NCBI RefSeq assembly: GCF_016741815.1
Contig: NZ_JAERRJ010000009.1
Coordinates: 310,001-374,000, forward strand
Length of the DNA stretch: 64,000 bases
Reading direction: 5' to 3'
Source: Nocardia acididurans
GTDB taxonomy: Bacteria; Actinomycetota; Actinomycetes; Mycobacteriales; Mycobacteriaceae
Shown piece after piece: positions 24,564-33,632 of the stretch (positions are counted from its first letter, which is position 1; the number at the start of each line of letters is the position of its first letter). The position numbers were made by a program, and so were the translations under genes. A model generated the notes under the pieces. It ran no database searches. It saw only the letters and a list, made by a program, of their open reading frames with translations, and was not told the DNA's origin.

Positions 24564-26174
24564 ATGACGGTGTCAATGGCGAGCCGGGTTTCCGGACGAA
24601 CCGTGCAGGGGCTGAGCAAACAGGGGCGGATCGCCGCCCTGATTGCCATCTGCCTCGCGGAACTGCTCGTAGTGCTCGACAACACGCTCGTGAACGTGGC
24701 GCTGCCATCCATGGCGGTGCAGCTGCAGGCCGATATGAGCGGCCTGCAGTGGATCGTCGACGCCTTCACCCTGGCGTTCTCCGGACTCCTGCTGGCCATG
24801 GGACATCTAGGGGACCGGTACGGCCGGCGCAAATTCATGATCATCGGCCTGACCGGTGTGGCCGTCATGTCCATGGCGGGCGCGCTGGCCTCCGGACTCG
24901 GCCAGGTCATCGCCGCCCGCGCGGGCATGGGCGTCTTCGCGGCCGTGGTCTTCCCGGCCACCCTGGCGCTGCTCACCAATATCTTCACCGAGGCGCGCGA
25001 GCGGGCCGCGGCCATCGCGCTGTGGACGGCCATGGCCGGTATCGCCATCGCCGTCGGGCCGACGGTCGGCGGCTGGCTGCTGGAGTACTTCTCCTGGCAT
25101 TCGGTGTTCTGGATCAACGTGCCGGTGGCGCTGATCGCCATCGCGGCGGTGCTGCTCACCACGCCGGAATCCCGTGCGGAACACGTGGATCGGCTCGACT
25201 GGGTCGGCATCGTGCTGTCGCTGGCCGGTATCACCATGCTGGTGTGGTCGATCATCGAAGCGCCCAAGCACGGCTGGTTCTCCACCCAGAGCGTCATCGC
25301 CTACGCGCTGGCGGCGCTGGTGCTCGCGGCCTTCGTGGCGTGGGAGCTGCGCGTGAAAACGCCTGTGCTGAACATGAATCTGTTCCGCATCCGCCGATTC
25401 GCGGTGCCCGCCATGGCGATCACCGTGTCGTACTTCTGCGCGTTCGGATTCCTGTTCCTGATCACCCAGTACTTCCAGGGTGTGAAGGAGCTGTCACCGC
25501 TCCAATTCGGCATCCACTCACTGCCTTTCGCGGTGGCGGTGGGTATCGGCGCGCCGCTCGCCACGCTGCTGGCACAGCGGCTGGGCACCACGGTCATGAT
25601 CGTGAGCGGCATGCTGATCCTGGCGGTGGCCATGTACATCGCGGGGCAGACGACGCCGGAGACGCCGTACCTGGGCCCGGTGGTGCTGTCCATGATCCTG
25701 ATGGGCATCGGATTCGCGGTGGTGCAGGGGCCGGCCACCGAATCCATCATGGGCTCGGTGCCTTTGGCGGAGGCGGGGGCGGGCTCGGCGGTGAACGACA
25801 CCACCCGTGAGGTCGGCGGCGCGCTCGGCGTCGCGCTGCTGGGCTCGATCATGACGTCGATCTACAGCAGCAGGATCAGCGAGCGGATCGAGTCGATTCC
25901 GAAGCAGATCATGAGCGATCAGCAGAAGGAGCTGGCGAGCAATACGCCCATCAGCGTCCTGGAGATCGTCAAGGCGCCGGTGAATCCGCTACTCGCCCAG
26001 GCGAAGACGGATCTCATCTACGCGATGAAGGTCGCGGCCATGCAGGGCGCGCAGGCGGCCTCGTACGTCGCGGTGGGCGTGCTCGTGGTCGCCGCCTTCG
26101 TCGTGGCCGTCACGCTGCCCTGGAAGCCGGAACGCAACCGCTCCATCCTGCTGTCCTGGCGCGACAAGGACTGA
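24564..26174 (+). CDS. MFS drug efflux transporter, DHA2 (EmrB/QacA) family
   Basis: Proton-driven multidrug exporter with 14 predicted helices in 536 residues. Signature stretches: LAELLVVLDNTLVNVALP (helix 1 motif D1), GHLGDRYGRRKFM (motif A) and GPTVGGWLLEYFSWHSVF (motif C and following loop). A cytosolic tail follows the final helix. GGGAGG lies 9 nt before the ATG. A TetR-type palindrome overlaps its promoter region. Substrate cannot be inferred. Confidence 0.92.
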   Translation: MTVSMASRVSGRTVQGLSKQGRIAALIAICLAELLVVLDNTLVNVALPSMAVQLQADMSGLQWIVDAFTLAFSGLLLAMGHLGDRYGRRKFMIIGLTGVAVMSMAGALASGLGQVIAARAGMGVFAAVVFPATLALLTNIFTEARERAAAIALWTAMAGIAIAVGPTVGGWLLEYFSWHSVFWINVPVALIAIAAVLLTTPESRAEHVDRLDWVGIVLSLAGITMLVWSIIEAPKHGWFSTQSVIAYALAALVLAAFVAWELRVKTPVLNMNLFRIRRFAVPAMAITVSYFCAFGFLFLITQYFQGVKELSPLQFGIHSLPFAVAVGIGAPLATLLAQRLGTTVMIVSGMLILAVAMYIAGQTTPETPYLGPVVLSMILMGIGFAVVQGPATESIMGSVPLAEAGAGSAVNDTTREVGGALGVALLGSIMTSIYSSRISERIESIPKQIMSDQQKELASNTPISVLEIVKAPVNPLLAQAKTDLIYAMKVAAMQGAQAASYVAVGVLVVAAFVVAVTLPWKPERNRSILLSWRDKD

Positions 26175-26183
26175 GTGAGAGCC

Positions 26184-26221
26184 GACGAGGCCCCCCGCAC
26201 ACAGGTGCGGGGGGCCTCGTC
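26184..26221. terminator. Bidirectional terminator between efflux gene and phoU
   Basis: 16-bp stem GACGAGGCCCCCCGCA / TGCGGGGGGCCTCGTC with a 6-nt loop, between convergent genes. Confidence 0.88.
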
Positions 26222-26227
26222 GCACAA

Positions 26228-26252
26228 GGGGTTTCAGGGGCGAAGCCCTGAG
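26228..26252 (-). repeat. Short GC-rich dispersed element, copy B
   Basis: Minus-strand CTCAGGGCTTCGCCCCTG then AAACCCC; a variant of the elements at 2624-2649 and 58946-58972. Immediately follows a terminator hairpin. Confidence 0.55.
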
Positions 26253-26266
26253 ATGCCCCTGGAGAG

Positions 26267-26938
26267 TTAGATGGACTCTTTCTCGGAGTCCGGATCCGGC
26301 GGCAGCACGCCGGTGACGAGGAAGACCACCCGGCGGCCGATCTCGACGGCGTGGTCGGCGAACCGCTCGTAGTAGCGGCCCAGCAGTGCGACGTCGACGG
26401 CCGAGGCCACGCCGTGGTCCCATTCGCGATCCATGATCAGCGTGAACAGGTGCTTGCGCAGATCGTCCATCGCCTCGTCGTCGTCGTTGAGCTTGGCGGC
26501 CCGCTCGGGATCGCGGGTCTCGAGCACCTCCTTGGCGGCGGCGCCCATCTTCACCGCGATGCGACCCATCTCGGCGAAGTAGCTGTTGACGGCCTCCGGC
26601 ACGGCGTGCGCGGGGAAGCGGCGGCGGGTCATCTTGGCGACGTGCAGCGCCAGGACGCCCATGCGGTTCACGTCCGAGACGATCTGGATGGCACTGACCA
26701 CCTGCCGCAGATCACCGGCGACCGGTGCCTGCAGCGCGAGCAGTGCGAACGCCTTCTCCTCGGCGAGCTGGATCATCTCCGCGATCCGGTCGTACTCGGT
26801 GATCACCTGCTCCGCGAGCTCGAGGTCGGCGTTCAGCAGCGAGTTGGTTGCCCGCTCCATCGCCGACCCGGCGAGCCCGGCCATGCCACCGAGGAGATCG
26901 GCGAGCTCGGCCATTTGTTCGTTGTAGATGACACGCAT
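26267..26938 (-). CDS. phoU: Phosphate transport system regulator PhoU
   Basis: Dimeric cytosolic protein that couples Pst activity to PhoR signalling, keeping the Pho regulon off when phosphate is ample. 223 residues from ATG at 26938 (MRVIYNEQMAEL), with two PhoU three-helix repeats; metal-cluster motifs correspond to EYDRIAEMIQLAEEKA and RYYERFADHAVEIGRRV. A GTG at 26950 would add four residues. Mycobacterial PhoY2 is also found near pstB and begins the same way. Confidence 0.93.
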   Translation of the reverse strand: MRVIYNEQMAELADLLGGMAGLAGSAMERATNSLLNADLELAEQVITEYDRIAEMIQLAEEKAFALLALQAPVAGDLRQVVSAIQIVSDVNRMGVLALHVAKMTRRRFPAHAVPEAVNSYFAEMGRIAVKMGAAAKEVLETRDPERAAKLNDDDEAMDDLRKHLFTLIMDREWDHGVASAVDVALLGRYYERFADHAVEIGRRVVFLVTGVLPPDPDSEKESI

Positions 26939-27027
26939 GAAACTAGACACTAGTAGGGCCTGCTGACCAAGTCACCAACGGTAGGTAAAACCTGGGTGCT
27001 GGTCTGTACGGGCAGCTCCCGGCCCGC

Positions 27028-29130
27028 CTACTTGCAGGTGTCGTCGGCGGCGTTCACGTGCTCCAGGTCGGACGGGAGTGTGACGGGCGCCGCACCGGCG
27101 ACCTCGGTCGGCGCGTCCGGCAGGGTCTGTCCGAAGGCCGTGGGCGTCTTGATGGTTCCGGCGTAGTCGCTGCCGAGCACCACTTCCACGATGCTGCCCA
27201 TGCCGGTGGTGAACTCCAGGGTCGAGCCCGGGATGGAGCTGGCGACGGTGGCCGCGGCCGCCTCCTGCCCGCTGGAGTAGCGGACCTTGGTCTTGCTGGA
27301 GGTGCCCTCGGCGAAGTTGCCGGTGCTGTAGATCTGGAAGCCCTGGTTCGACAGTTTGGTGGCCGCGGTGGCGGCGACGCCGCCGATGCCGGAACCGTTG
27401 GACACCTGCACCGAGACCGTGGAGGGATCTACGGCCAGCAGCTTGGGCTTGTCCGCCGGGGCCGATGTCGTGGTGGCGGGTTCGTCGTTCTTCTTCTCAC
27501 CCGGCAGCGGCTGATCGTTGCGGACCGCGCTGAAGATGGCCTTGATATCGGATTCGCGCGGAATCTCGTTGCCGTAGGAGGTGGTTCCGGCGGTGGGCAC
27601 GGTGAGGAAGGTGATGGCTCCGGCGTCCACCTTGCGCAGCGACTGGCCCAGCGTCAGCAGGTCCTTGGTGTCGGTGTCTTTGTCCATCCAGGAGTGCTGG
27701 GCGAAGGCGTCGATGAAGCCGTTGAGCTTGCCGAGGTCGAACAGCACCTTGTTGGACAGGGCCCCGCGCAGCAGCGAGGACAGGAAACGCTGCTGGCGGC
27801 TGATGCGGTCGTAGTCGCTGCGTTCCTCGCCGACGACGTGGCGGGCGCGCACGTAGTCCAGGGCGGTGGAGCCGTTGACGACCTGCTTGCCCGGGTCGGT
27901 GAGGATGGTGCCGAGCATTTCGTCGACGAGCGGTTTGGCGGTGCACACCTCGACGCCGCCGATAGTGTCGACCATGGTCTCGAATCCGGCGAAGTCGATG
28001 CCGATGAAGTGGTTGATGCGCATGCCGGAGATCTTCTGGATCACGCTGGTGAGGCATTTCGGGCCGCCCAGCGCGTAGACCGCGTTCAGCTTGTCGCCGA
28101 TGGCGGACGGGAAGGATTCGCCGGTGTACTTGGCCTTCTCGTTGTCCCAGCCCTCGCAGACCGGGCGGGTGACGTCGAGGTCGCGGGGGAAGGAGACGGC
28201 GACGACGCGGTCCCGCTTCTCCGGGATGTTGACAAGCATGACGGTGTCGGCGCGCGCGCCCTCGGCGTCGTCGGTGGTGCCCGCGCCGAGGCTGGAGTTC
28301 ACGCCCGCGCGGGTGTCGGTGCCGACGATGAGGAAGGTCTCCTGGCCGTACTGGGCGTTGGCGTCGACGATGTCCTCGGAGTTCGGGTCCAGCGCGTTCA
28401 CCTGGGTGAAGTTGTTGTCCTTCGCCTTCAGGTAGCTCCAGGCCCCGCCGGTGATGAGCAGTGCGATCACGGAGAAGACGACGGCGGTGGAGCGGGCGGC
28501 GAGCTTCATCCGCTTGGTGCGGCGCCGGCGTCCGGCGGCCAAGCGGGACAGGGGTTTCGCGCCGACGGCGGCGGGCAGTGCGGTGGTCGGATAGTCCGCG
28601 GGGGAGGCGACGGGCGCGGGCGTGGGGGCCTTGGCGCGTTCGGCGCGCGGGGCCGGGGGGATCACCGGTAGCTCTTCGGTGACGGGATCGGCCGGGGCCG
28701 CCGGGCGGTGAGAACCGTTGGTGGCGGGCGCTTCCGGGGCTACCGCTCGGCGTGCGCCGGTGTCGGCGGGGGCGGGGCGGCGGGAGCCGTTGGTGTGCGG
28801 GGGCTCGGTGTCGGCGGGGCGGCGAGATCCGTTGGCGGCGGGCTGTTCCGGCGCTACGGCGCGGCGGGAGCCGGTTTCGGGCCAGCCTGCCGAGTTGGCG
28901 GGGGCGGGCTGGTCGTCGGGTTCGGCGCGGCGGCGACGGCGGGTCTTGCGTTCGCTGTCGACGCGTTCGACCAAGTCCTGCACCGAGATCGGCGCGGAGC
29001 CGGGGGCGGCGTTGTCCGTGTGCCGGCTGCGCCGGCCCGTGCGCGACTGAGCTTCGTCGTCCGCGGGGTAGCGCTCCCACGGGGCGAGACCTCCGGGCCG
29101 TGGCGTACGCCCGTACCGATCGTCACCCAC
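27028..29130 (-). CDS. LCP family cell-wall ligase with LytR_C domain
   Basis: LytR-CpsA-Psr enzyme, in mycolata the class that attaches arabinogalactan to peptidoglycan. 700 residues: a disordered N-terminal region of about 210 residues rich in repeated NGSRRPA-like units, one transmembrane helix near 215-240 (STAVVFSVIALLITGGAWSYL region), an extracellular LCP domain with ADTVMLVNI, VAVSFPRDLDV and YVRARHVVGEERSDYDRISR (catalytic Arg and Asp), and a C-terminal LytR_C domain (VSVQVSNGSGIGG onward). Start GTG 29130 has GAGG 7 nt upstream; TTG 29133 is the alternative. Confidence 0.9.
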   Translation of the reverse strand: MGDDRYGRTPRPGGLAPWERYPADDEAQSRTGRRSRHTDNAAPGSAPISVQDLVERVDSERKTRRRRRAEPDDQPAPANSAGWPETGSRRAVAPEQPAANGSRRPADTEPPHTNGSRRPAPADTGARRAVAPEAPATNGSHRPAAPADPVTEELPVIPPAPRAERAKAPTPAPVASPADYPTTALPAAVGAKPLSRLAAGRRRRTKRMKLAARSTAVVFSVIALLITGGAWSYLKAKDNNFTQVNALDPNSEDIVDANAQYGQETFLIVGTDTRAGVNSSLGAGTTDDAEGARADTVMLVNIPEKRDRVVAVSFPRDLDVTRPVCEGWDNEKAKYTGESFPSAIGDKLNAVYALGGPKCLTSVIQKISGMRINHFIGIDFAGFETMVDTIGGVEVCTAKPLVDEMLGTILTDPGKQVVNGSTALDYVRARHVVGEERSDYDRISRQQRFLSSLLRGALSNKVLFDLGKLNGFIDAFAQHSWMDKDTDTKDLLTLGQSLRKVDAGAITFLTVPTAGTTSYGNEIPRESDIKAIFSAVRNDQPLPGEKKNDEPATTTSAPADKPKLLAVDPSTVSVQVSNGSGIGGVAATAATKLSNQGFQIYSTGNFAEGTSSKTKVRYSSGQEAAAATVASSIPGSTLEFTTGMGSIVEVVLGSDYAGTIKTPTAFGQTLPDAPTEVAGAAPVTLPSDLEHVNAADDTCK

Positions 29131-29316
29131 CAACGAACCTCACTTTGCTATTCGATGCCGACCGCCATGATAACGATTCCGCCACGATGGACCACTCGAA
29201 CCGAAATGGACTGGAGCAACCGCCCCCAAGATTCTGATGCGAACTGCGGCTCTCCGGGGTTAGGGAAAGCCGATTTGTGGGTTGCATCTCTATGTCGAAG
29301 TCGCGACATCGCCAGG

Positions 29317-29332
29317 ATTTGTTCGAACAAAT
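29317..29332. promoter_or_regulatory. Perfect 16-bp palindrome between LCP and dusB genes
   Basis: ATTTGTTCGAACAAAT in an otherwise plain 236-nt gap, about 190 nt upstream of the LCP start and 35 nt past the dusB stop. Not an SOS box (those are TCGAAC-N4-GTTCGA). May be an operator or a small hairpin. Confidence 0.4.
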
Positions 29333-29366
29333 GTGCGGAAATGTCGAAATCGGTTCGGCGAGCCGG

Positions 29367-30518
29367 TTATCCGCCGCTGTGCATGACGTCGGCCGCGGTG
29401 GGGACGGAATCGTCCTCCGGATCGTCCAGCCAGCCGTCCGGCAGAGCCACCTTCACCTGCGGCGATCCCTGCCGACCGCGCGGCCCGGTGGCCTCGTCGA
29501 CGGGGAACGGCACGCTCGGATCGAGTTGTCCGACAAGGTCTTCGATCTGGGTCAGGCTGGAGACGGTGGCGAATTTGCGCCGTAGGTCCGAACCGATCGG
29601 GAAGCCCATGAAGTACCACGCCATGTGCTTGCGAATATCGCGCATGGCTTTGTCCGCGCCGTCGTGTTCCACGAGCAGGGCGGCATGCCGCAGCAGAATC
29701 TCGCCGACTCTGCCGAGGGTCGGTCCGGTGGGAATGGGTTCGCCGCGCAATGCGGCCGACAGTTCGGCGAACAGCCACGGCCGCCCGAGGCAGCCGCGTC
29801 CGACAACGACTCCGTCGCAACCGGTTTCGTCCATCATCCGCAGGGCGTCGGCGGCGGTGAAGATATCGCCGTTGCCGAGCACCGGAATGGTGGTGACGGC
29901 TTCCTTGAGCCGTGCGATATGGCTCCAGTCGGCCTGCCCGGAGTACAGCTGCGCCGCGGTGCGCGCGTGCAGGGCGACACCGGCCGCGCCCTCGGCCTCG
30001 GCGATGCGCCCGGTGTCGAGGTAGGTGTGGTGCTCGTCGTCGATGCCGATCCGGAATTTGAAGGTGACCGGCACGTCCCCGGCCGCGCTCACCATCTCGC
30101 GCACGATATTGGCGAACAGCCGCCGCTTGTAGGGCAGCGCGGACCCGCCGCCGAGCCGGGTCACCTTCTTGACCGGGCAGCCGAGGTTCATGTCGATGTG
30201 GTCGGCCCAGCCTTCGCCGACGACGATGCGCACGGCCTCGCCGAGGGTTTTGGGATCCACGCCGTAGAGCTGCATCGAGCGCGGGCTCTCGTCGGGCCCG
30301 AACGACATCATGTGCAGCGTCTTCTCGTTGCGCTCCACCACGGCGCGCGCGGTGATCATCTCGCACACGTACAGCGATGTGGCGCTGCCGAATTCGCGGC
30401 ACAGCGTGCGGAAGGCGACATTGGTGATGCCTGCCATCGGCGCCAGCACGACCGCCGGGTCGACCTGGTAGGGGCCGATCCGCAGGGCGGTCTTGGCGGC
30501 TTCGAGCGAGGCAGTCAC
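29367..30518 (-). CDS. dusB: tRNA-dihydrouridine synthase
   Basis: FMN-dependent enzyme reducing uridine to dihydrouridine in the tRNA D-loop. 383 residues from GTG at 30518. TIM-barrel landmarks: LAPMAGITNVAFRTLC, MNLGCPVKKVTRLGGG (with the catalytic Cys), TFKFRIGID, VLGNGDIFTAADA and DGVVVGRGCLGRPWLF. C-terminal helical tRNA-binding domain ends near PTAADVMH. The start was placed after the extended frame (MRRCVPA...) because homologues begin near ASLEAAKTALRIG. Confidence 0.92.
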   Translation of the reverse strand: MTASLEAAKTALRIGPYQVDPAVVLAPMAGITNVAFRTLCREFGSATSLYVCEMITARAVVERNEKTLHMMSFGPDESPRSMQLYGVDPKTLGEAVRIVVGEGWADHIDMNLGCPVKKVTRLGGGSALPYKRRLFANIVREMVSAAGDVPVTFKFRIGIDDEHHTYLDTGRIAEAEGAAGVALHARTAAQLYSGQADWSHIARLKEAVTTIPVLGNGDIFTAADALRMMDETGCDGVVVGRGCLGRPWLFAELSAALRGEPIPTGPTLGRVGEILLRHAALLVEHDGADKAMRDIRKHMAWYFMGFPIGSDLRRKFATVSSLTQIEDLVGQLDPSVPFPVDEATGPRGRQGSPQVKVALPDGWLDDPEDDSVPTAADVMHSGG

Positions 30519-30540
30519 GCCCTCCAGTGTCGCATCAACG

Positions 30541-30574
30541 CGAAAGTGCGCCGGAACACACCGGCGCACTTTCG
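30541..30574 (-). terminator. Terminator after the desaturase gene
   Basis: Perfect 14-bp stem CGAAAGTGCGCCGG / CCGGCGCACTTTCG with a 6-nt loop, 14 nt beyond the desaturase stop. Confidence 0.85.
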
Positions 30575-30587
30575 GCTATGCGAGGTT

Positions 30588-31565
30588 TCAGGCGTTGGTG
30601 AGTTCCTTCTCCCGCTTGGCGGCTTCGCGGGCCAGCATGCGGTCGCGCTGCTCTTCGAACTTCACGACGTCCTTGCCGAGCTTCTCGAGGAACAGGCCCA
30701 GGCGTTCGCGGGTCTGTTCGCCGCGGGCGGTGAAGTCGTCGCGTTCGAAGATGCGCCACTTCTTGAGGACCGGGTTGACCACCTCTTCGAGGTGCTGGCG
30801 CAGGTCGTAGATGCCGTGCTTGGCCATCAGCACGCCGTTGCGCCGGAAGTTGGGCATACCCGCACCCGGCATCTGGAAGTTCTCCAGGATGAGGGTGATG
30901 GCCTCGATGGCCTGGTCGGGCGAGAGGTCCAGGGCCGCGCCGCACATGTTGCGGTAGAAGATCATGTGCAGGTTCTCGTCGGCGGCGATGCGCTGCAGCA
31001 TGCGGTCGGCGATCGGGTCGTCGCAGACCTTGCCGGTGTTGCGGTGCGAGACGCGGGTGGCCAGTTCCTGGAAGGTCACATAGGCCACCGAGTAGAGGAA
31101 CCCGGCGTTGCCGAGGTCTTCGAGTTGTTCGGTGGGGGAGGCGAATCCGTTGGTCATGTGGATCATGCGCGCCTGTTCGAGGGCGACCGGATCCACGCCG
31201 CGGGTGACCACGAGGTAGTCGCGCATGACGATGCCGTGGCGGTTCTCCTCGGCGGTCCAGCGGCCGACCCAGGTGCCCCAGGCTCCGTCCTGGGAGAAGT
31301 TCTCGGCGATCTCCCGGTGGTAGGACGGCAGATTGTCCTCGGTGAGCAGGTTGGTGATCATGGCCGCCTTGGCCAGTTCACTCAGCTTCGACTGCGAGGG
31401 ATCCCAGTCGATGCCGCCCATGGCGGCGAAGTTGCGGCCCTCGTCCCACGGCACGTAGTCGTGCGGGTGCCATTCCTTGGCCAGTGACAGGTGGCGGTTG
31501 ACGTTCTCCTCGGCAACCGGCTCCAACTCCGTCAGTAGCTCGAGTTGAGTCAGATCCTTTGCCAT
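30588..31565 (-). CDS. Acyl-ACP desaturase (ferritin-like di-iron)
   Basis: Soluble desaturase of the stearoyl-ACP desaturase family, similar to mycobacterial DesA1/DesA2, inserting a double bond into acyl chains for membrane or mycolate lipids. 325 residues from ATG 31565 (MAKDLTQLELLTELEPVAEE). Di-iron ligand motifs EENRHG near residue 105 and DENLHMIFYR near 190 match the E-x-x-H pairs. All-helical, no membrane segment. The C-terminus is rich in charged residues (AREAAKREKELTNA). Monocistronic. Confidence 0.9.
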   Translation of the reverse strand: MAKDLTQLELLTELEPVAEENVNRHLSLAKEWHPHDYVPWDEGRNFAAMGGIDWDPSQSKLSELAKAAMITNLLTEDNLPSYHREIAENFSQDGAWGTWVGRWTAEENRHGIVMRDYLVVTRGVDPVALEQARMIHMTNGFASPTEQLEDLGNAGFLYSVAYVTFQELATRVSHRNTGKVCDDPIADRMLQRIAADENLHMIFYRNMCGAALDLSPDQAIEAITLILENFQMPGAGMPNFRRNGVLMAKHGIYDLRQHLEEVVNPVLKKWRIFERDDFTARGEQTRERLGLFLEKLGKDVVKFEEQRDRMLAREAAKREKELTNA

Positions 31566-31723
31566 ACATACGCCCTTCGTGTGATGCGAACTTGCTGTAT
31601 CCCTCGCTGGCCTGCCGCCGCGGCCCATACCTTACGTCACCGTAGGGTGATGTGAAACTCATGCGGTCCCCATTGCGGGGTCAGTGAGAGATGTCATATG
31701 GGTCGGCATCCTTGCCGAACGGT

Positions 31724-31761
31724 TACGGCTCGCAGCGATGTCTCTATCGCTGCGAGCCGTA
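31724..31761 (-). terminator. Terminator after DUF937 gene
   Basis: 16-bp stem TACGGCTCGCAGCGAT / ATCGCTGCGAGCCGTA with a 6-nt loop, 35 nt past the stop codon; could act on both strands. Confidence 0.82.
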
Positions 31762-31795
31762 GTTCGTTAGCCGCACACCGGAATTCGGTGCCTTC

Positions 31796-32392
31796 TCACT
31801 TCTTGCCGCCGAGCAGGCCGCCCAGCACATTGCCGAGGACGCCGCCGGCGTTCTGTCCGACCGCCTTGCCGAGCACGTCGGCGAGGCCGCCACCGCCCTT
31901 GCCGCCCCCGGTGGCTCCGCTGAGCAGTCCGCCGAGGATGTCGCCGAGGCCGCCGCCGCTCGCCTGCGTTCCGCTGCTGGCCGCGGCGCCGCCGCCGAGG
32001 GCCTTCTTGCTCAGGTAGGCGAGCACGATCGGGGCGAGCATGGGAAGCAGTTTGGCCATCAGGTCCTGGGCGTTGCCGCCGCCGACATTGCCGAGGGCGC
32101 TGATGACGGTGTTCTTCTCGGCGCCGAAGGTCTGGTCGACGATCTGGCTGCCCTGGGTGGTGTCGACCTGTTCGATGTCGACGCCGCCGTCGAGGAGGGT
32201 GGCCGGCTGGTTGGCGACCTCGCCTTCCAGGTTCAGGCCGACTTCGGGGTTGCCGGCCTGTGCCTGGAAGCCGCCGAGTAGCACGGGAATTGCCGCATTG
32301 ATCGCTGTGGTCGCGGTTGCTTCGTCAACTCCGAGCTTGTTGGCGATCTGCGCGACCGGCACGTTGGAGAGCAGGTCATCGAAGGAAGTCAT
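31796..32392 (-). CDS. DUF937 (YidB-like) protein
   Basis: 198 residues; DUF937 N-terminal helices (SFDDLLSNVPVAQIANKLGVD, then AAIPVLLGGFQAQA) and a Gly-rich C-terminal half with repeated LGDILGGLLSG-type units ending LGGLLGGKK. No signal peptide. Function unknown; the family is widespread and usually monocistronic, as here. Confidence 0.85.
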   Translation of the reverse strand: MTSFDDLLSNVPVAQIANKLGVDEATATTAINAAIPVLLGGFQAQAGNPEVGLNLEGEVANQPATLLDGGVDIEQVDTTQGSQIVDQTFGAEKNTVISALGNVGGGNAQDLMAKLLPMLAPIVLAYLSKKALGGGAAASSGTQASGGGLGDILGGLLSGATGGGKGGGGLADVLGKAVGQNAGGVLGNVLGGLLGGKK

Positions 32393-32525
32393 GAACTCCG
32401 CCTGAGGTGATGGGTTCCCGGATTTGCCCTAACGAGGCAACGGTAGGGGAAATCCGGACAGATTGCCACAGATTCGCGGATGTGGCGAGGGGTCCGGATG
32501 TAGGATCCGGACCCCTCGTCCATTG

Positions 32526-32598
32526 TGCCCCCACCAGGGCTCGAACCTGGGACCTGCGGATTAAAAGTCCGTAGCTCTACCAACTGAGCTATAGGGGC
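32526..32598 (-). tRNA. tRNA-Lys (UUU)
   Basis: Cloverleaf on the minus strand: acceptor GCCCCUA / UGGGGGC, D-arm AGCUCAGUUGGUAGAGCU, anticodon loop CUUUUAA (UUU), T-arm with GGUUCGAGCCC. CCA is not encoded. Confidence 0.95.
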
Positions 32599-33470
32599 GC
32601 GGGCCACAGTGTAGTGTGCCGCGCCCGCAAGTGTTAAACGAGTATCCGATTGTGTTCGGTGAGTGGACATTTGCGCAGGTCATCCGGTTTGCCCGGGGGT
32701 GATGGGGGCTTGCTCCGGGCGCGCCGCCGGGAGGTGGCTCCCGGGCGGGCCGATCTTTTTCCGGCGTCCGGGTGGGGGGACCGGTCGGTGTCTGCGGGGA
32801 CGCGCACGGGGTACTGACCGGTTCGATGGGCGGCACGGGTGAAACGGACTCGGGGTTTCGCGGCGGCGTTCGGGGTGTCGCGCGAATGAAGACCCGGCGT
32901 GAGGATCCATGGTGCGTTCCCGGCCGCCGAGTGCTCCGGAACGGCCCCGGCAATCGCGTTGCCACGCAGTTTGTTTCGTTTGTACCGGGTGCGAATATCA
33001 TCCAATGGTGATGTGTGGCAACCTTTTTGGTGCGGGAGGTGGGGCCGGGCGGGCGTTCGCGCGTGGGCGTGGACGGCGTCTCGGGGATGATGCCGCGCCG
33101 ACGGGGGTGAACCGGAGGGGAGTGCCGCGCGTGCCGAACATCGATGGGATATGGGCGAATTCGTCTTTTCGGACCAATCGCCCAGTGGGTAACTGGGTAA
33201 TTGCGGCGTGTGTAAGGGGGCGGTCTGGCTAACTGACTTTCCGGTACACCTCACGCAGGGAGGACTTTCCGGGTACGGTGACCGACTGGTGAATTCCCGA
33301 AGAACCGGGATTGCCCCGGCGGCAGGGGATTCGGCTTATCGTTGATGTGCCCGAACGTGTCGCGACCGGTCTGGCCGATCGCGGCTCCAACAGATGAAGC
33401 TGCGGGAGGCGGATCCAGACGACGAGATTGCCCGGATGCGCACCCCCTGCGGCGCACCCGGGCGGGAAAA
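32599..33470. other. About 0.9 kb with no supportable gene
   Basis: GC-rich stretch between tRNA-Lys and the receptor gene promoter. Open frames on either strand lack family resemblance and sensible composition. It holds a small tandem repeat TGGGTAAC-TGGGTAAT near 33184-33199 and many G runs. It may be decayed coding sequence or long untranslated DNA. Confidence 0.5.
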
Positions 33471-33473
33471 ACT

Positions 33474-33487
33474 ATACCAGTTGGTGT
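33474..33487. promoter_or_regulatory. ARE-like operator 1
   Basis: ATACCAGTTGGTGT, an imperfect palindrome with ACCA/TGGT arms like autoregulatory elements bound by gamma-butyrolactone receptors. Centre at 33480.5. Confidence 0.55.
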
Positions 33488-33512
33488 GTTTCAAGTTTTT
33501 CGCGCTTTTTCG

Positions 33513-33528
33513 TACCAAAAGTTTGGTA
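33513..33528. promoter_or_regulatory. ARE-like operator 2
   Basis: TACCAAAAGTTTGGTA: 7-bp perfect arms around a 2-bp centre at 33520.5, exactly 40 bp from operator 1. Lies in the AT-rich promoter region about 105 nt before the receptor gene. Confidence 0.6.
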
Positions 33529-33632
33529 ATTAGGGCATCAGCCCGCCTTGAAGTATTTGAAAGACACGTAACTCGCGTCGACGGTAGCCCAAAGGGTCCG
33601 CGACGGTAGCTAGCTTCGGAGGCGTTTCGAGC

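Noticed and set aside
29317..29332. SOS/LexA box reading of the palindrome
   Set aside because: Actinobacterial SOS boxes are TCGAAC-N4-GTTCGA; this one has the arms in reverse order.
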